From Salinimicrobium sp049687495 (GTDB lineage: Bacteria; Bacteroidota; Bacteroidia; Flavobacteriales; Flavobacteriaceae): a stretch of DNA of 41,658 bases. Under the pieces are notes generated by a model. It was not told the origin of the DNA, made no database searches, and was given only the letters and a program-made list of their open reading frames with translations. Position numbers and translations under genes: made by a program. Every line of letters begins with the position of its first letter. Position 1 is the stretch's first letter. The DNA lies in assembly GCA_049687495.1 (NCBI GenBank), contig JBAVJB010000069.1, positions 1 to 41,658 on the forward strand, read 5' to 3'. Shown here one piece after another: positions 16,474 to 24,208 of the stretch.

Positions 16474-18447
16474 ATGAAAAGATTTACTCGTTACCTTGCG
16501 TGTCTAGTAGTATTCACGCTGTTCTTGACTTCCTGTAGTAAAGATGAAACCATCCAAGAGACAAACGAAAGAGCTAGCTTGTCATTTGGGGCAATTGTAC
16601 AGGATTTAGCTGCTAAGGGTGCCACTAAACAGGCATCTGAAGTAGGAGACCTTCCTGCATGTTCAGATGATACTCCTGCCTACGTGGAGATCGTTCTAAT
16701 GCAAGGAGAAACTGCTGTGGTCGGTACTCTTGAAGATCCTTTCCACATTGACCTTGTTGACGGCCAGCTTTTTACTGAAGAAGTGCCTGAGCTTGAATTG
16801 GATCCTGGAACTTACTCACTCGAACATTTTACAGTTTACAATGCTTCAGGGGATCTCATTTGGATTGCTCCTAAAGGAGGAGTGCTTGCCAATTGGGTAG
16901 ATAACTCTCTGCCGATATTCATAGATCTTGGTGCGGGAGTAAAAAAATATGTTGATGTTTCTGTGCTCTGCTATGATGATAGAAACGTAAATCAATATGG
17001 CTACCAATTCTTCGAGCTTGATGCCACTGAAGCTTTCAAATTCTGCTTCTTTGCCAATTACTGCACTCCAGCAGGAAGACACTTTCCTGCAAGATATTCT
17101 GTTGATATAAGTATAGATGGTGACCCTATTTACACAGGTGTCATTAACACAGTAGGAACCAATAATGACGGTGATTATTATGCAGAACCACTTTGTTTTG
17201 CACTTCCAGATCTTGCTGAATATGCAGATGATGAAGAATATTTAGACTATAGCATTAGCCTTCTTGACTGGGAAGGTGTGTATACTGCAGGAGATATAGC
17301 ACCAATCACAGGTAGCTTAAGCAGAAACGAAGTTGAGGCCAATTTTGACGGAGAAGATAATGTTGACTATATGCACGTTAGATTTGGTTGTGGTGACATT
17401 CCGGGCGGTGGTGATGACTGTGCCGGTGCAGGAGGAGATACAGACGGAGACGGAGTATGTGACGACCAGGATAACTGTCCATTGGTTGCAAATCCCGGAC
17501 AAGAAGATTCTGACAGTGATGGCGTTGGTGACGCGTGTGACAATTGTGTAGGAACACCTAACGCAGATCAGGCAGATAGTGATGAGGACGGAGAAGGAAA
17601 CGTTTGTGATGATACTCCAAATGGTGATAACCCATGTGCAGCTTCAGGAGGTGATACAGATGGTGATGGAATTTGTGATGCTGATGACAATTGTCCCGAA
17701 ACAGCAAATGCTGATCAGGCCGATTCTGATGGCGATGGTATTGGAGATGTTTGTGATGACTGCAACGATTCTGACGGTGATGGAATTTGTGATGCTGATG
17801 ACAATTGTCCCGAAACAGCAAATGCTGATCAGGCCGATTCTGATGGTGATGGTATTGGAGATGTTTGTGATGACTGCAATGATGCCGACGATGATGGAAT
17901 TTGTGACGATGATGACAATTGTCCAGAAACAGCAAATGCTGACCAGGCCGATTCTGATGGCGACGGGATTGGAGATGTTTGTGATGACTGCAATGATTCC
18001 GACGATGATGGAATTTGTGACGATGAGGACAACTGTCCGGAGACATATAATCCATATCAGGTTGATTCAGATAAGGATGGAGTAGGAGATGCCTGCGATA
18101 ATTGTCGCTACAAAAAGAACCCGTCTCAAGCCGATTCTGATGGAGACGGCGTAGGAGACAAATGTGATAATTGTCCTAACAGTCACAATCCTGATCAAAA
18201 AGATTCTGATGGAGACGGTATTGGTGACAAGACAGATAATTGTCCTTATAAGTACAACCCTGATCAAAAAGACAGAGATCATGATGGAGTAGGTGATAAG
18301 TGTGATTCTAAAGATGACGATAAACACGGTGATCATGATGAACATGGAGATCATGATGATGACGATCACGGTGGTCAAAAAGATCATGGTGATCATGATG
18401 AACATGGAGATCATGATGATGGCAATCACGGTGGTCACAAAAATTGA
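16474..18447 (+). CDS. Surface lipoprotein 1: shared N-module, TSP3 repeats, His/Asp tail
   Basis: The protein has 657 residues. The lipobox is LTSC with Cys21, followed by SKDE, which fits the flavobacterial K-(D/E)2 surface-export signal. Residues about 35-310 form the module shared with the next two genes: SFGAIVQDL, PAYVEIVLMQG, LGAGVKKYVDVSVLC, GRHFPARYSVD and RFGCG, with six conserved cysteines. Residues about 320-610 are thrombospondin type 3 repeats (DxDxDG and DNCP motifs), which bind calcium in known proteins. The last 40 residues hold 11 His among Asp/Glu/Gly in two 20-residue repeats. It is probably an outer-leaflet, metal-loaded protein; its ligand is unknown. Two DNA-level repeats (114 bp and 60 bp) suggest recent internal expansion. 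Confidence 0.85.
   Translation: MKRFTRYLACLVVFTLFLTSCSKDETIQETNERASLSFGAIVQDLAAKGATKQASEVGDLPACSDDTPAYVEIVLMQGETAVVGTLEDPFHIDLVDGQLFTEEVPELELDPGTYSLEHFTVYNASGDLIWIAPKGGVLANWVDNSLPIFIDLGAGVKKYVDVSVLCYDDRNVNQYGYQFFELDATEAFKFCFFANYCTPAGRHFPARYSVDISIDGDPIYTGVINTVGTNNDGDYYAEPLCFALPDLAEYADDEEYLDYSISLLDWEGVYTAGDIAPITGSLSRNEVEANFDGEDNVDYMHVRFGCGDIPGGGDDCAGAGGDTDGDGVCDDQDNCPLVANPGQEDSDSDGVGDACDNCVGTPNADQADSDEDGEGNVCDDTPNGDNPCAASGGDTDGDGICDADDNCPETANADQADSDGDGIGDVCDDCNDSDGDGICDADDNCPETANADQADSDGDGIGDVCDDCNDADDDGICDDDDNCPETANADQADSDGDGIGDVCDDCNDSDDDGICDDEDNCPETYNPYQVDSDKDGVGDACDNCRYKKNPSQADSDGDGVGDKCDNCPNSHNPDQKDSDGDGIGDKTDNCPYKYNPDQKDRDHDGVGDKCDSKDDDKHGDHDEHGDHDDDDHGGQKDHGDHDEHGDHDDGNHGGHKN
17662..18117 (+). 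repeat. Four tandem 114-bp repeats inside the TSP3 region
   Basis: Copies start at 17662, 17776, 17890 and 18004, each encoding 38 residues (starting GDGIC or DDGIC, then DNCPET and DQADSDGDGIGDVC). Copies 1 and 2 are almost identical at the DNA level, copy 3 is slightly changed and copy 4 decays into variant TSP3 units. The period is an exact multiple of three, so copy-number change would keep the frame. Confidence 0.93.
18322..18444 (+). repeat. Two 60-bp repeats encoding a His/Asp-rich tail
   Basis: Units beginning GGTGATCATGATGAACATGG start at 18328 and 18388 and encode GDHDEHGDHDD... twice. They end the first lipoprotein. The period of 60 bp preserves frame. Confidence 0.88.
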
Positions 18448-18507
18448 ACCCCGGCCATACCATTTTCCTCCTTTCAGTGAAGAACCAAAGGAGGCTAAAA
18501 GAGAATT

Positions 18508-18541
18508 TTAACCATTCTAAATATTTTATTAATCAAAAACC
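18508..18541 (+). repeat. Leader repeat, copy 2
   Basis: This is the second copy of the TTAACCATTCTA ... TAATCAAAAACC leader, five bases longer internally than copy 1, ending 9 bases before the ATG of the second lipoprotein. Just upstream, CCTCCTTT and AAAGGAGG (about 18470-18495) could form an 8-bp hairpin without a T-run. Confidence 0.65.
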
Positions 18542-18550
18542 AAAAATGTC

Positions 18551-20002
18551 ATGAAAAAAATTTCAAGCTATTTATGTTTTATTGCGGTTTTCGCAATATT
18601 GTTTGCCTCTTGTTCTAAAGATGAGGAAAGTATTAAAGACCAATCGGAAAAAGCCAGCCTTTCCTTTGGAGCAATTGTTCAGGATTTGGTTCAAAAGGCG
18701 TCGACCCGACAGTCTACTACAGATGATTTGCCGGAATGCTCGGAAGATGTGCCGGCTTACGTGGAAATTGTGCTGTTACAGGACGGTTCTCCTGTGGTTG
18801 GTTCTGCAGAGAGTCCATTTCGAATCGACCTGGTCGACGGCCAGATCTTTACCGAGGAGGTTCCCGAACTTGAACTTACTCCAGGAACTTATACCCTTGA
18901 CGAATTCATGGTGTATGATGAAGCAGGAGATCTCATTTGGGTAGCTCCCAGAGGCGGCATTCTTGCAGATTTCGTAGAAACTCCCTTGCCCCTGACAATT
19001 AATTTGGGTGCTGGAGTCAAAAAGTATGTAGATGTTTCGGTGCTCTGTTACGATAACAGAGATGTACGGCAATATGGCTACTTGTTCTTTGACATCGACA
19101 CAAATGAAGCCATAGAAATGTGTGTATTCGGTAATTACTGTGATGATACAGGAAGACACTACCCTGCTCATTTTAGACTGGATGTCTATGACTACACCGG
19201 TGGACAAATGGGAGATCTGATTCACGACGATCTTATGAACACTGTTACAATGAACGAATTTGGAGATTATGCAGGAACACCTGTATGTTTCCCGTTGCCT
19301 GATAGAGAAGGTCAGGACCAATATTTCATAGAAGTGACACTTCTTAATTCTGATGCCTACGGTAATGTAACCGAAGAAGTAGTAAAAACTGCAATAGTAA
19401 CCGATGATGAGGTAAAAGCTTTGTTTGATGGAGATGACAATCTTGATTATGCTCACTTCAGAGTAGGATGCTCAACAGACGATGATCCAATATTCCAGGA
19501 TCCCGATGACGACGCAATGTTTTATAAGACTTGTCTTTATCCTACCAATGATTCTGGTGCTGTAGGATTTGCTTACTTCCGCCTTGACGGCAATCAATTA
19601 GAAGCTACTGTAATGGCGTTGGGTCTTGAACCAGGACAGGAACATTTGCAACATATCCATGGATTTGCAAATGATAGCAACTCAACTTGCCCACCTGCAG
19701 ATGCGGCTGGAGAAGACGGTTTAATTGATCTTGACGAAGGCGCACCATATTATGGCCCGGTGATTCTTCCATTGACCGACGAGAATGGCGATATGCCTGT
19801 AGCGGCAGCTAATGGTTGGGTGATTTACACGAACACTTTTATGTTGGGTAGTGGTGGATTACCTTCTGTATCGGATCTGGGACCTCTTGAAAACCGGGCT
19901 GTGGTGCTCCATGGTATGACAGCAGATGGTGATGGTGATGGAGATGAGGAATATGTTCCTACTTTACCTGTTTCTTGCGGAACAGTGACCGAATTGCAAT
20001 AG
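18551..20002 (+). CDS. Surface lipoprotein 2: shared N-module plus CHRD-like domain
   Basis: The protein has 483 residues. The lipobox is FASC with Cys21, then SKDEE, again a surface-export signature. Residues about 35-310 repeat the N-module of its neighbours (SFGAIVQDL, PAYVEIVLLQ, LGAGVKKYVDVSVLC, GRHYPAHF) with the cysteines kept. Residues about 325-483 differ entirely: EHLQHIHGFA, then CPPADAAGEDGLIDLDEG, YGPVILPLT and AVVLHGMTADGDGDGDEE. This resembles secreted bacterial CHRD-type or Cu/Zn-SOD-like beta-sandwich domains with a histidine pair, followed by an acidic DG run. A role in metal binding or adhesion is inferred. A terminator follows the gene, so the third paralogue may be transcribed separately. 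Confidence 0.83.
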   Translation: MKKISSYLCFIAVFAILFASCSKDEESIKDQSEKASLSFGAIVQDLVQKASTRQSTTDDLPECSEDVPAYVEIVLLQDGSPVVGSAESPFRIDLVDGQIFTEEVPELELTPGTYTLDEFMVYDEAGDLIWVAPRGGILADFVETPLPLTINLGAGVKKYVDVSVLCYDNRDVRQYGYLFFDIDTNEAIEMCVFGNYCDDTGRHYPAHFRLDVYDYTGGQMGDLIHDDLMNTVTMNEFGDYAGTPVCFPLPDREGQDQYFIEVTLLNSDAYGNVTEEVVKTAIVTDDEVKALFDGDDNLDYAHFRVGCSTDDDPIFQDPDDDAMFYKTCLYPTNDSGAVGFAYFRLDGNQLEATVMALGLEPGQEHLQHIHGFANDSNSTCPPADAAGEDGLIDLDEGAPYYGPVILPLTDENGDMPVAAANGWVIYTNTFMLGSGGLPSVSDLGPLENRAVVLHGMTADGDGDGDEEYVPTLPVSCGTVTELQ

Positions 20003-20010
20003 CAGAAACT

Positions 20011-20043
20011 GCCGGTGGAGTTTCTTTTCACCGGCTTTTATTT
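20011..20043 (+). terminator. Terminator between lipoproteins 2 and 3
   Basis: GCCGGTG (20011-20017) pairs with CACCGGC (20029-20035) and is followed by TTTTATTT. It lies 8 bases after the stop of lipoprotein 2 and 30 bases before the third ATG, so the third gene needs either readthrough or a very compact promoter. Confidence 0.75.
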
Positions 20044-20073
20044 AACCATATTAGAATATTAAATGAAGTAATT

Positions 20074-21651
20074 ATGAAAAAGTTTAAAATCCATCTGGGT
20101 TTAATTGCAGTTTTCGCGCTGCTCTTTACCTCATGTAGCAAAGATGAAGTACAAAGTGAAAATTCATCAGACAAAGCAACACTTTCCTTTGGGGCGATAG
20201 TGCAGGATCTTGCAGCTAAAGCAAGTACAAAACAGTCAACTTTGGATGATCTCCCGGACTGTTCAGATGACGTTCCCGCGTATGTAGAGATCGTTTTGAT
20301 GCAGGGGGAAACTGAAGTAGTTGGAACCTCAGATGAACCATACCACGTGGATCTGGTTGAGGGAGAATTATTTACCGAGGAAGATCCGGCTCTCGAATTA
20401 GTGCCCGGAGATTATATCCTTGACCATTTTGCAGTCTACAATGTAGACGGCGGTCTAATTTGGATAGCGCCAAGAATGGGAGGAGCTTTATCTGATTGGG
20501 TTGAAAATCCACTACCAATGGATATTAGTTTGGGTGCGGGAGCCAAAAAATATGTTGATGTACCTGTACTCTGTTTTGATAATCGAGATGTAAACGAATA
20601 CGGTTACACCTTCTTTGAATTGGATGCAACACCTGTATATGAATACTGCTTCTATGCAAACTACTGTGACCCATCTGGACGTCACTGGCCTGCAAGATAT
20701 TCGGTAGACATTAGCATAGACGGAGAACCTGTTTATACTGGTGTGATCAATAATGTTGACATCAATAATGATGGAGATCCTTATGCTGATCCCCTTTGTT
20801 TTGATTTACCTATTCTTGCTGCATTTGGAGATGCGGCCTATATCCACTATACAGTGACTCTTCTTGACTGGGAAGGTGTTTATGATGCAGCTCCAATGTC
20901 TCCAATTGAAGGTGACCTGAGTGCAGCAGATATTATAGCCAATTTTGAGGGATCTGATATTGTAGATTACAACCACCTGCGTTTTGGATGTGATGGTGAT
21001 GGTGGTGGTGGAGAAGAGCCTATGGATTCAGACAATGACGGAGTTATTGATGATAATGACAATTGCCCAAACACACCTGAAGGGGTTGAGGTTTATACCA
21101 GCGGAGAAAATGCCGGTTGTCCAATAGATACTGATGGGGATGGAGTGCCAGATTACTTGGATGACTGTGATAATGACGCAGGCCCTGAGAGCAACAATGG
21201 ATGCCCCACAACAGGTGGACCATGTGATAATTTGGATTCTGTTTGTTCTATTCCTCAAACCAATGACGATCTGGATGATTATTGTTATTTTGTTTATCCC
21301 GATTTTTCTAGTCCAGATACTTTTGTGATTTTTAATTCCACAGGAGATGTACAATTGGAAAACAATCTTGGTGAAAATTTCGGTAATCTTACCTTGTCAG
21401 GTACAGTAGGGTCAGGCCTAACTATAGAAGTTGATGGAAATCTTGCTTCTGACAGGCTTTACGCCTATGAAATTGAGATAAGACCTCAGGGTAGTACAAC
21501 TTGCTGGCAGTCTTTCTGTGATGCTGATGTTCAACCAAACATCGTTGATGGAGATCAGCAGCCAATCGTACTTCAATTGGATAGTGCCATATTTACAAGC
21601 TTCCCTCTTGAGGTGAGGGTCAAGGCTATAATTTGTGCGCCACCACTGTAG
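20074..21651 (+). CDS. Surface lipoprotein 3: shared N-module, short TSP3, beta-rich C-terminus
   Basis: The protein has 525 residues from the ATG at 20074; a longer frame from 19975 would put 33 residues before the signal peptide and is rejected. The lipobox is FTSC with Cys21, then SKDE. The N-module is closest to lipoprotein 1 (VEIVLMQGETEVVGT, RHWPARYSVDISIDG, TLLDWEGVYDAAPMSPI, RFGCDGD). Residues about 315-375 are two TSP3-like units (DSDNDGVIDDNDNCPNTPEG, DTDGDGVPDYLDDCDND). The remaining 150 residues contain paired cysteines and beta-strand patterns (FVIFNSTGDVQL, LTIEVDGNLASDRLY) that I do not recognise. It is the last member of the tandem array and is followed by a strong terminator. 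Confidence 0.83.
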   Translation: MKKFKIHLGLIAVFALLFTSCSKDEVQSENSSDKATLSFGAIVQDLAAKASTKQSTLDDLPDCSDDVPAYVEIVLMQGETEVVGTSDEPYHVDLVEGELFTEEDPALELVPGDYILDHFAVYNVDGGLIWIAPRMGGALSDWVENPLPMDISLGAGAKKYVDVPVLCFDNRDVNEYGYTFFELDATPVYEYCFYANYCDPSGRHWPARYSVDISIDGEPVYTGVINNVDINNDGDPYADPLCFDLPILAAFGDAAYIHYTVTLLDWEGVYDAAPMSPIEGDLSAADIIANFEGSDIVDYNHLRFGCDGDGGGGEEPMDSDNDGVIDDNDNCPNTPEGVEVYTSGENAGCPIDTDGDGVPDYLDDCDNDAGPESNNGCPTTGGPCDNLDSVCSIPQTNDDLDDYCYFVYPDFSSPDTFVIFNSTGDVQLENNLGENFGNLTLSGTVGSGLTIEVDGNLASDRLYAYEIEIRPQGSTTCWQSFCDADVQPNIVDGDQQPIVLQLDSAIFTSFPLEVRVKAIICAPPL

Positions 21652-21677
21652 TGTAAGAGGGGAAACCCTTTTTGTAG

Positions 21678-21711
21678 AAGCCGTCTGGAAATATTTCAGG
21701 CGGCTTTTTTT
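21678..21711 (+). terminator. Terminator of the lipoprotein array
   Basis: AGCCGTCTG (21679-21687) pairs with CAGGCGGCT (21697-21705) with one G-T pair, extended by weak inner pairs, and is followed by a T-run. It lies 27 bases after the stop of lipoprotein 3. Confidence 0.88.
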
Positions 21712-22053
21712 ATGCAAAATCTTTAAAAATTTTCCTTCAAAAGATCATTCAGAAAATTTGTGCTCATGATGTACATGCTGCTATTTAAGAAAATTCAAAT
21801 TCGGTAAGAGTTTGCAAACTCTTTTGAAAGCTGATGCTGGAAATAGAAGTTTCTTTACTTAATTTTTTAACAACTCCCTAAAAGACAATAGGTTATAATT
21901 TTAAATCAATACTGTTAAAGAAATATTAACTTATAATTTTAGTTCGTAACAGTTATTCCGTTTTTTTCTGTTATGCGGGGATTTTCTTCAGGAAAATCTT
22001 CAATTATTTTTTTTCTGAACCTTTTTTTGTTAAAGAAAACAAAAAACATTTTT

Positions 22054-22068
22054 TGGCACAGTTATTCC
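22054..22068 (+). promoter_or_regulatory. Possible sigma-54 promoter upstream of the astacin gene
   Basis: TGGCAC-N5-TTCC has the GG and CC dinucleotides at the 10-bp spacing of sigma-54 -24/-12 elements (consensus TGGCAC...TTGC), with one mismatch at the -12 GC. It lies about 150 bp before the astacin ATG. No enhancer-binding activator gene is in the window. Confidence 0.35.
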
Positions 22069-22220
22069 AAGAGTAGAATCAAAGAAGGAAATTTATGATT
22101 TCTTTTAGACAAAATAGAGATTCTTTTAACTGAAGAAAAATGAACGAATCCAAATTAAGCTTTAATAAAAAAAACACAAGTCCCAAACTTGTAGAATTTA
22201 AAACCCCCAAAAACCTACTT

Positions 22221-23279
22221 ATGAAAAAGTTGAAATTAACACTTGTTTTACCCGCCCTAGCAGTAATGGCGTCATGTAGTCAAGATCCTGTGGAAGACAC
22301 AGTGGATCAGAACCTGCCTGAGCCAGGCGTTGAAGTGGTCACCGATGATGCCATGGTAGAAACGGCAAATCCGAACGATCCACAAGGTGTTCAGGACATT
22401 TACTTTGCTGGACAAAAACTTCCGGTCGAGAACTTTAACGGAGAATACGTATATCAGGGAGACATTGTAATCCCTAAGAGTATGGCTTCTACCCAGGAAG
22501 TAAAAGTGGTCTATGAAAAAGGTGAAATGCCTACTAATAAAAGTACTGGTAGGACTTCAGGAATGTGGCCAAACAATACTGTTTATTATGCAATAGACTC
22601 TAACCTTGACAATAAAGCAAGGGTAAGTGATGCGATCGCACACTGGGAAGCCAACACCAACATTAAATTTGTTGAAAGATCAAGTCAGTCTAATTACGTT
22701 TATTTTACCACCGGTTCAGGTTGTTCCTCTTACATTGGAATGACAGGTGGAAAGCAGGATATTACCCTTGCTACCAGCTGTTCTACCGGTAACGCCATTC
22801 ACGAAATAGGTCACGCACTAGGCCTGTGGCACGAGCAAAGCCGCGTTGACCGTGAGAATTATATCACGATCAACTACAACAACATTCAAAGCGGAAGAGA
22901 GCACAACTTTAAAACCTACCAAGAGCAAGGTTTTGACGGAGATGAATTTACCAGCTCTCTTGACTTTGGTTCAATTATGATGTATGGATCTTATTCTTTC
23001 TCTAGCAACGGACAACCTACTATTGTAAAGAAAGACGGTAGTACTTTTGACATCCAAAGAAACGGATTGTCTTCTGGAGATAAGACAGGTATTAACAACA
23101 TGTACCCGTACAGCGGAGGTGGTTCTTCTGTTACAGAGCCTGTTTATGTCAACGGAGAAACTTACGTTATTGAAGGAGTTACAGTAACTCGATCTGACAA
23201 CTCTTGGTTGTATTACTCCAGGTATTACGGATGGACAGAAGTTGTTCTTAAAAATGGTTTCTGGTTTTATGCCAGATAA
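22221..23279 (+). CDS. Astacin-family (M12A) zinc metalloprotease lipoprotein
   Basis: The protein has 352 residues from ATG 22221, which directly precedes the lipoprotein signal MKKLKLTLVLPALAVMASC. The frame is open to an ATG at 22140, but that would bury the signal. The catalytic motif HEIGHALGLWHEQSR starts at residue 194 and matches astacin HExxHxxGxxHE, and SIMMYGSYSF is the Met-turn with the extra Tyr ligand. The residues before it (GMWPNNTVYYAID, AIAHWEANTNIKFVER) are the usual astacin N-lobe. A Ser/Gly linker leads to about 45 C-terminal residues with TYVIEGVTVTRSD and a Trp/Tyr-rich end. It is probably exported and cell-associated. A nearby substrate is not identified. Confidence 0.93.
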   Translation: MKKLKLTLVLPALAVMASCSQDPVEDTVDQNLPEPGVEVVTDDAMVETANPNDPQGVQDIYFAGQKLPVENFNGEYVYQGDIVIPKSMASTQEVKVVYEKGEMPTNKSTGRTSGMWPNNTVYYAIDSNLDNKARVSDAIAHWEANTNIKFVERSSQSNYVYFTTGSGCSSYIGMTGGKQDITLATSCSTGNAIHEIGHALGLWHEQSRVDRENYITINYNNIQSGREHNFKTYQEQGFDGDEFTSSLDFGSIMMYGSYSFSSNGQPTIVKKDGSTFDIQRNGLSSGDKTGINNMYPYSGGGSSVTEPVYVNGETYVIEGVTVTRSDNSWLYYSRYYGWTEVVLKNGFWFYAR

Positions 23280-23305
23280 GCCTAACCCAGATATTAAAAT
23301 TAGAC

Positions 23306-23331
23306 CCCCGGCAATTCGCCGGGGTTTTTTT
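23306..23331 (+). terminator. Terminator of the astacin gene
   Basis: CCCCGGC-AATTC-GCCGGGG is a perfect 7-bp GC stem followed by seven T residues, 26 bases after the astacin stop. Confidence 0.93.
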
Positions 23332-23415
23332 GTGCTTTTTATTCAAAAAGGAAGTGTGGAAATTTTACACAGCTGTTGCTAATGCAGATGTGGAGATTCC
23401 ACAATTCCTCATGTC

Positions 23416-23434
23416 TCAAAAATGACATTTTTGA
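23416..23434. repeat. 19-bp palindrome shared with 36584-36602
   Basis: TCAAAAATGACATTTTTGA has 9-bp arms around a central A. The same 19 bases form the core of the terminator at 36573-36613, 13 kb away. It sits downstream of the convergent astacin and AcpH genes. Confidence 0.6.
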
Positions 23435-23465
23435 AAGGGGATTATTTGACTTAAAATTTTAACAT

Positions 23466-24056
23466 TTACTCCTGAAGGGAAGCGATCTTCTGTTTTGAGA
23501 ATTTTTGAAGGTCGGGAAAAAACAATTTGAACTCGTTTCCGAATAACTCGTAATTTTCCTGGAGGTCTTCTACAGCTCTGTCCATTGCTACTCTATTCCT
23601 GGTTCTAATATTCATTTGATGGAGAATACGGGCAATTCCGTCGAGGTTAGCGTAACTAAGCAGCCAATTGTCTCTCACCATGTAAGGAAAAAACCGTTTG
23701 ACGGTCTCGGGCAAGTAAGATTCATGCTGTTTAAGGAGCATGTAAAAGTTAGCCACAAATTCTTCTAAAGGTACTTTGGAATATTCACTCCAGTTAGCAG
23801 CCAAAAAATGATCATAAAAGATGTCAATGATGACCCCGCTGTAATGACTGTAATTCTTGAAGAGCCTGGAAGCACTTTTTCTCACCACGGGATGCGTATC
23901 GGTATAATAATCTATTGCCCGGTGCAGTAGAATCCCTTTTTGAATCTCAGGTGGAAAATTCAGGTACTTTTTTCCTTTTATAGAATCTGCCATGAAGTTT
24001 CCAACAGTAAGTTCTTCGTTGTCACCTGATAGATATATGTGGGCAAGAAAATTCAT
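23466..24056 (-). CDS. acpH: Acyl carrier protein phosphodiesterase-like protein
   Basis: The protein has 196 residues and matches the AcpH (DUF479) pattern: MNFLAHIYLSGDNEELTVGNFMADSIKG at the N-terminus, then GILLHRAIDYYTDTHPVVRKS and GVIIDIFYDHFLAANW. AcpH removes the 4'-phosphopantetheine group from holo-ACP; His and Asp residues in the HRAID...D and YDHFLA segments are likely metal ligands. The length equals that of the family. The gene is divergent from glmM, with 152 bp between them, and appears monocistronic. Confidence 0.88.
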   Translation of the reverse strand: MNFLAHIYLSGDNEELTVGNFMADSIKGKKYLNFPPEIQKGILLHRAIDYYTDTHPVVRKSASRLFKNYSHYSGVIIDIFYDHFLAANWSEYSKVPLEEFVANFYMLLKQHESYLPETVKRFFPYMVRDNWLLSYANLDGIARILHQMNIRTRNRVAMDRAVEDLQENYELFGNEFKLFFPDLQKFSKQKIASLQE

Positions 24057-24100
24057 GCAGGCTAAGTTACTAATTAGAAGTGTTTAATTTTTGTTAACTC

Positions 24101-24131
24101 TTGTACTGGCTGTAGAAGCCTCGTATATTTG
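24101..24131 (+). promoter_or_regulatory. Promoter of glmM
   Basis: TTG at 24101-24103 is followed after 20 bp by TATATTTG (24124-24131), a full match to the Bacteroidota TTG / TAnnTTTG consensus. Transcription would start near 24137, about 70 nt before the glmM ATG. This is the best-formed promoter in the window. Confidence 0.7.
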
Positions 24132-24208
24132 TGAGCGTTCAAAAAGGCTTTGGGAAATATACTTTCAAAAATGCCTTTTTTGGAACCTATTAAAACTGAA
24201 CTTGAACT

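Larger units (their letters stand above)
21652..22220. other. Long AT-rich spacer before the astacin gene
   Basis: This 569-bp stretch contains a terminator for lipoprotein 3, two imperfect direct repeats (TGTTAAAGAAA ... ACAGTTATTCC at 21913-21959 and 22028-22068), a sigma-54-like element at 22054-22068, and a small GATTTTC/GAAAATC hairpin (21980-21998) with a T-run a few bases later. No ORF with coding character is visible. Confidence 0.6.

Noticed and set aside
17579..18085. Plus-strand 168-residue frame rich in Met, Ile and Val
   Set aside because: It is the shifted frame of the 114-bp repeat in lipoprotein 1 and repeats with the same period, so it is a shadow.
17662..18117. Possible CRISPR or satellite array
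   Set aside because: The unit is 114 bp, coding, contiguous without spacers and in frame with TSP3 protein motifs.
17558..18438. Reverse-strand open frames of 165 and 123 residues opposite the TSP3 and His/Asp region
   Set aside because: Their composition is simply the complement of the Asp-rich repeat codons (His/Gln- or Ile/Met-rich low complexity); they have no plausible start context and lie entirely within a strongly supported gene.
19975..20073. N-terminal extension of lipoprotein 3
   Set aside because: It overlaps the end of lipoprotein 2 and the terminator and would hide the signal peptide; ATG 20074 matches the start positions of both paralogues.
22140..22220. N-terminal extension of the astacin protein from ATG 22140
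   Set aside because: It would place 27 polar residues before a canonical lipoprotein signal peptide.
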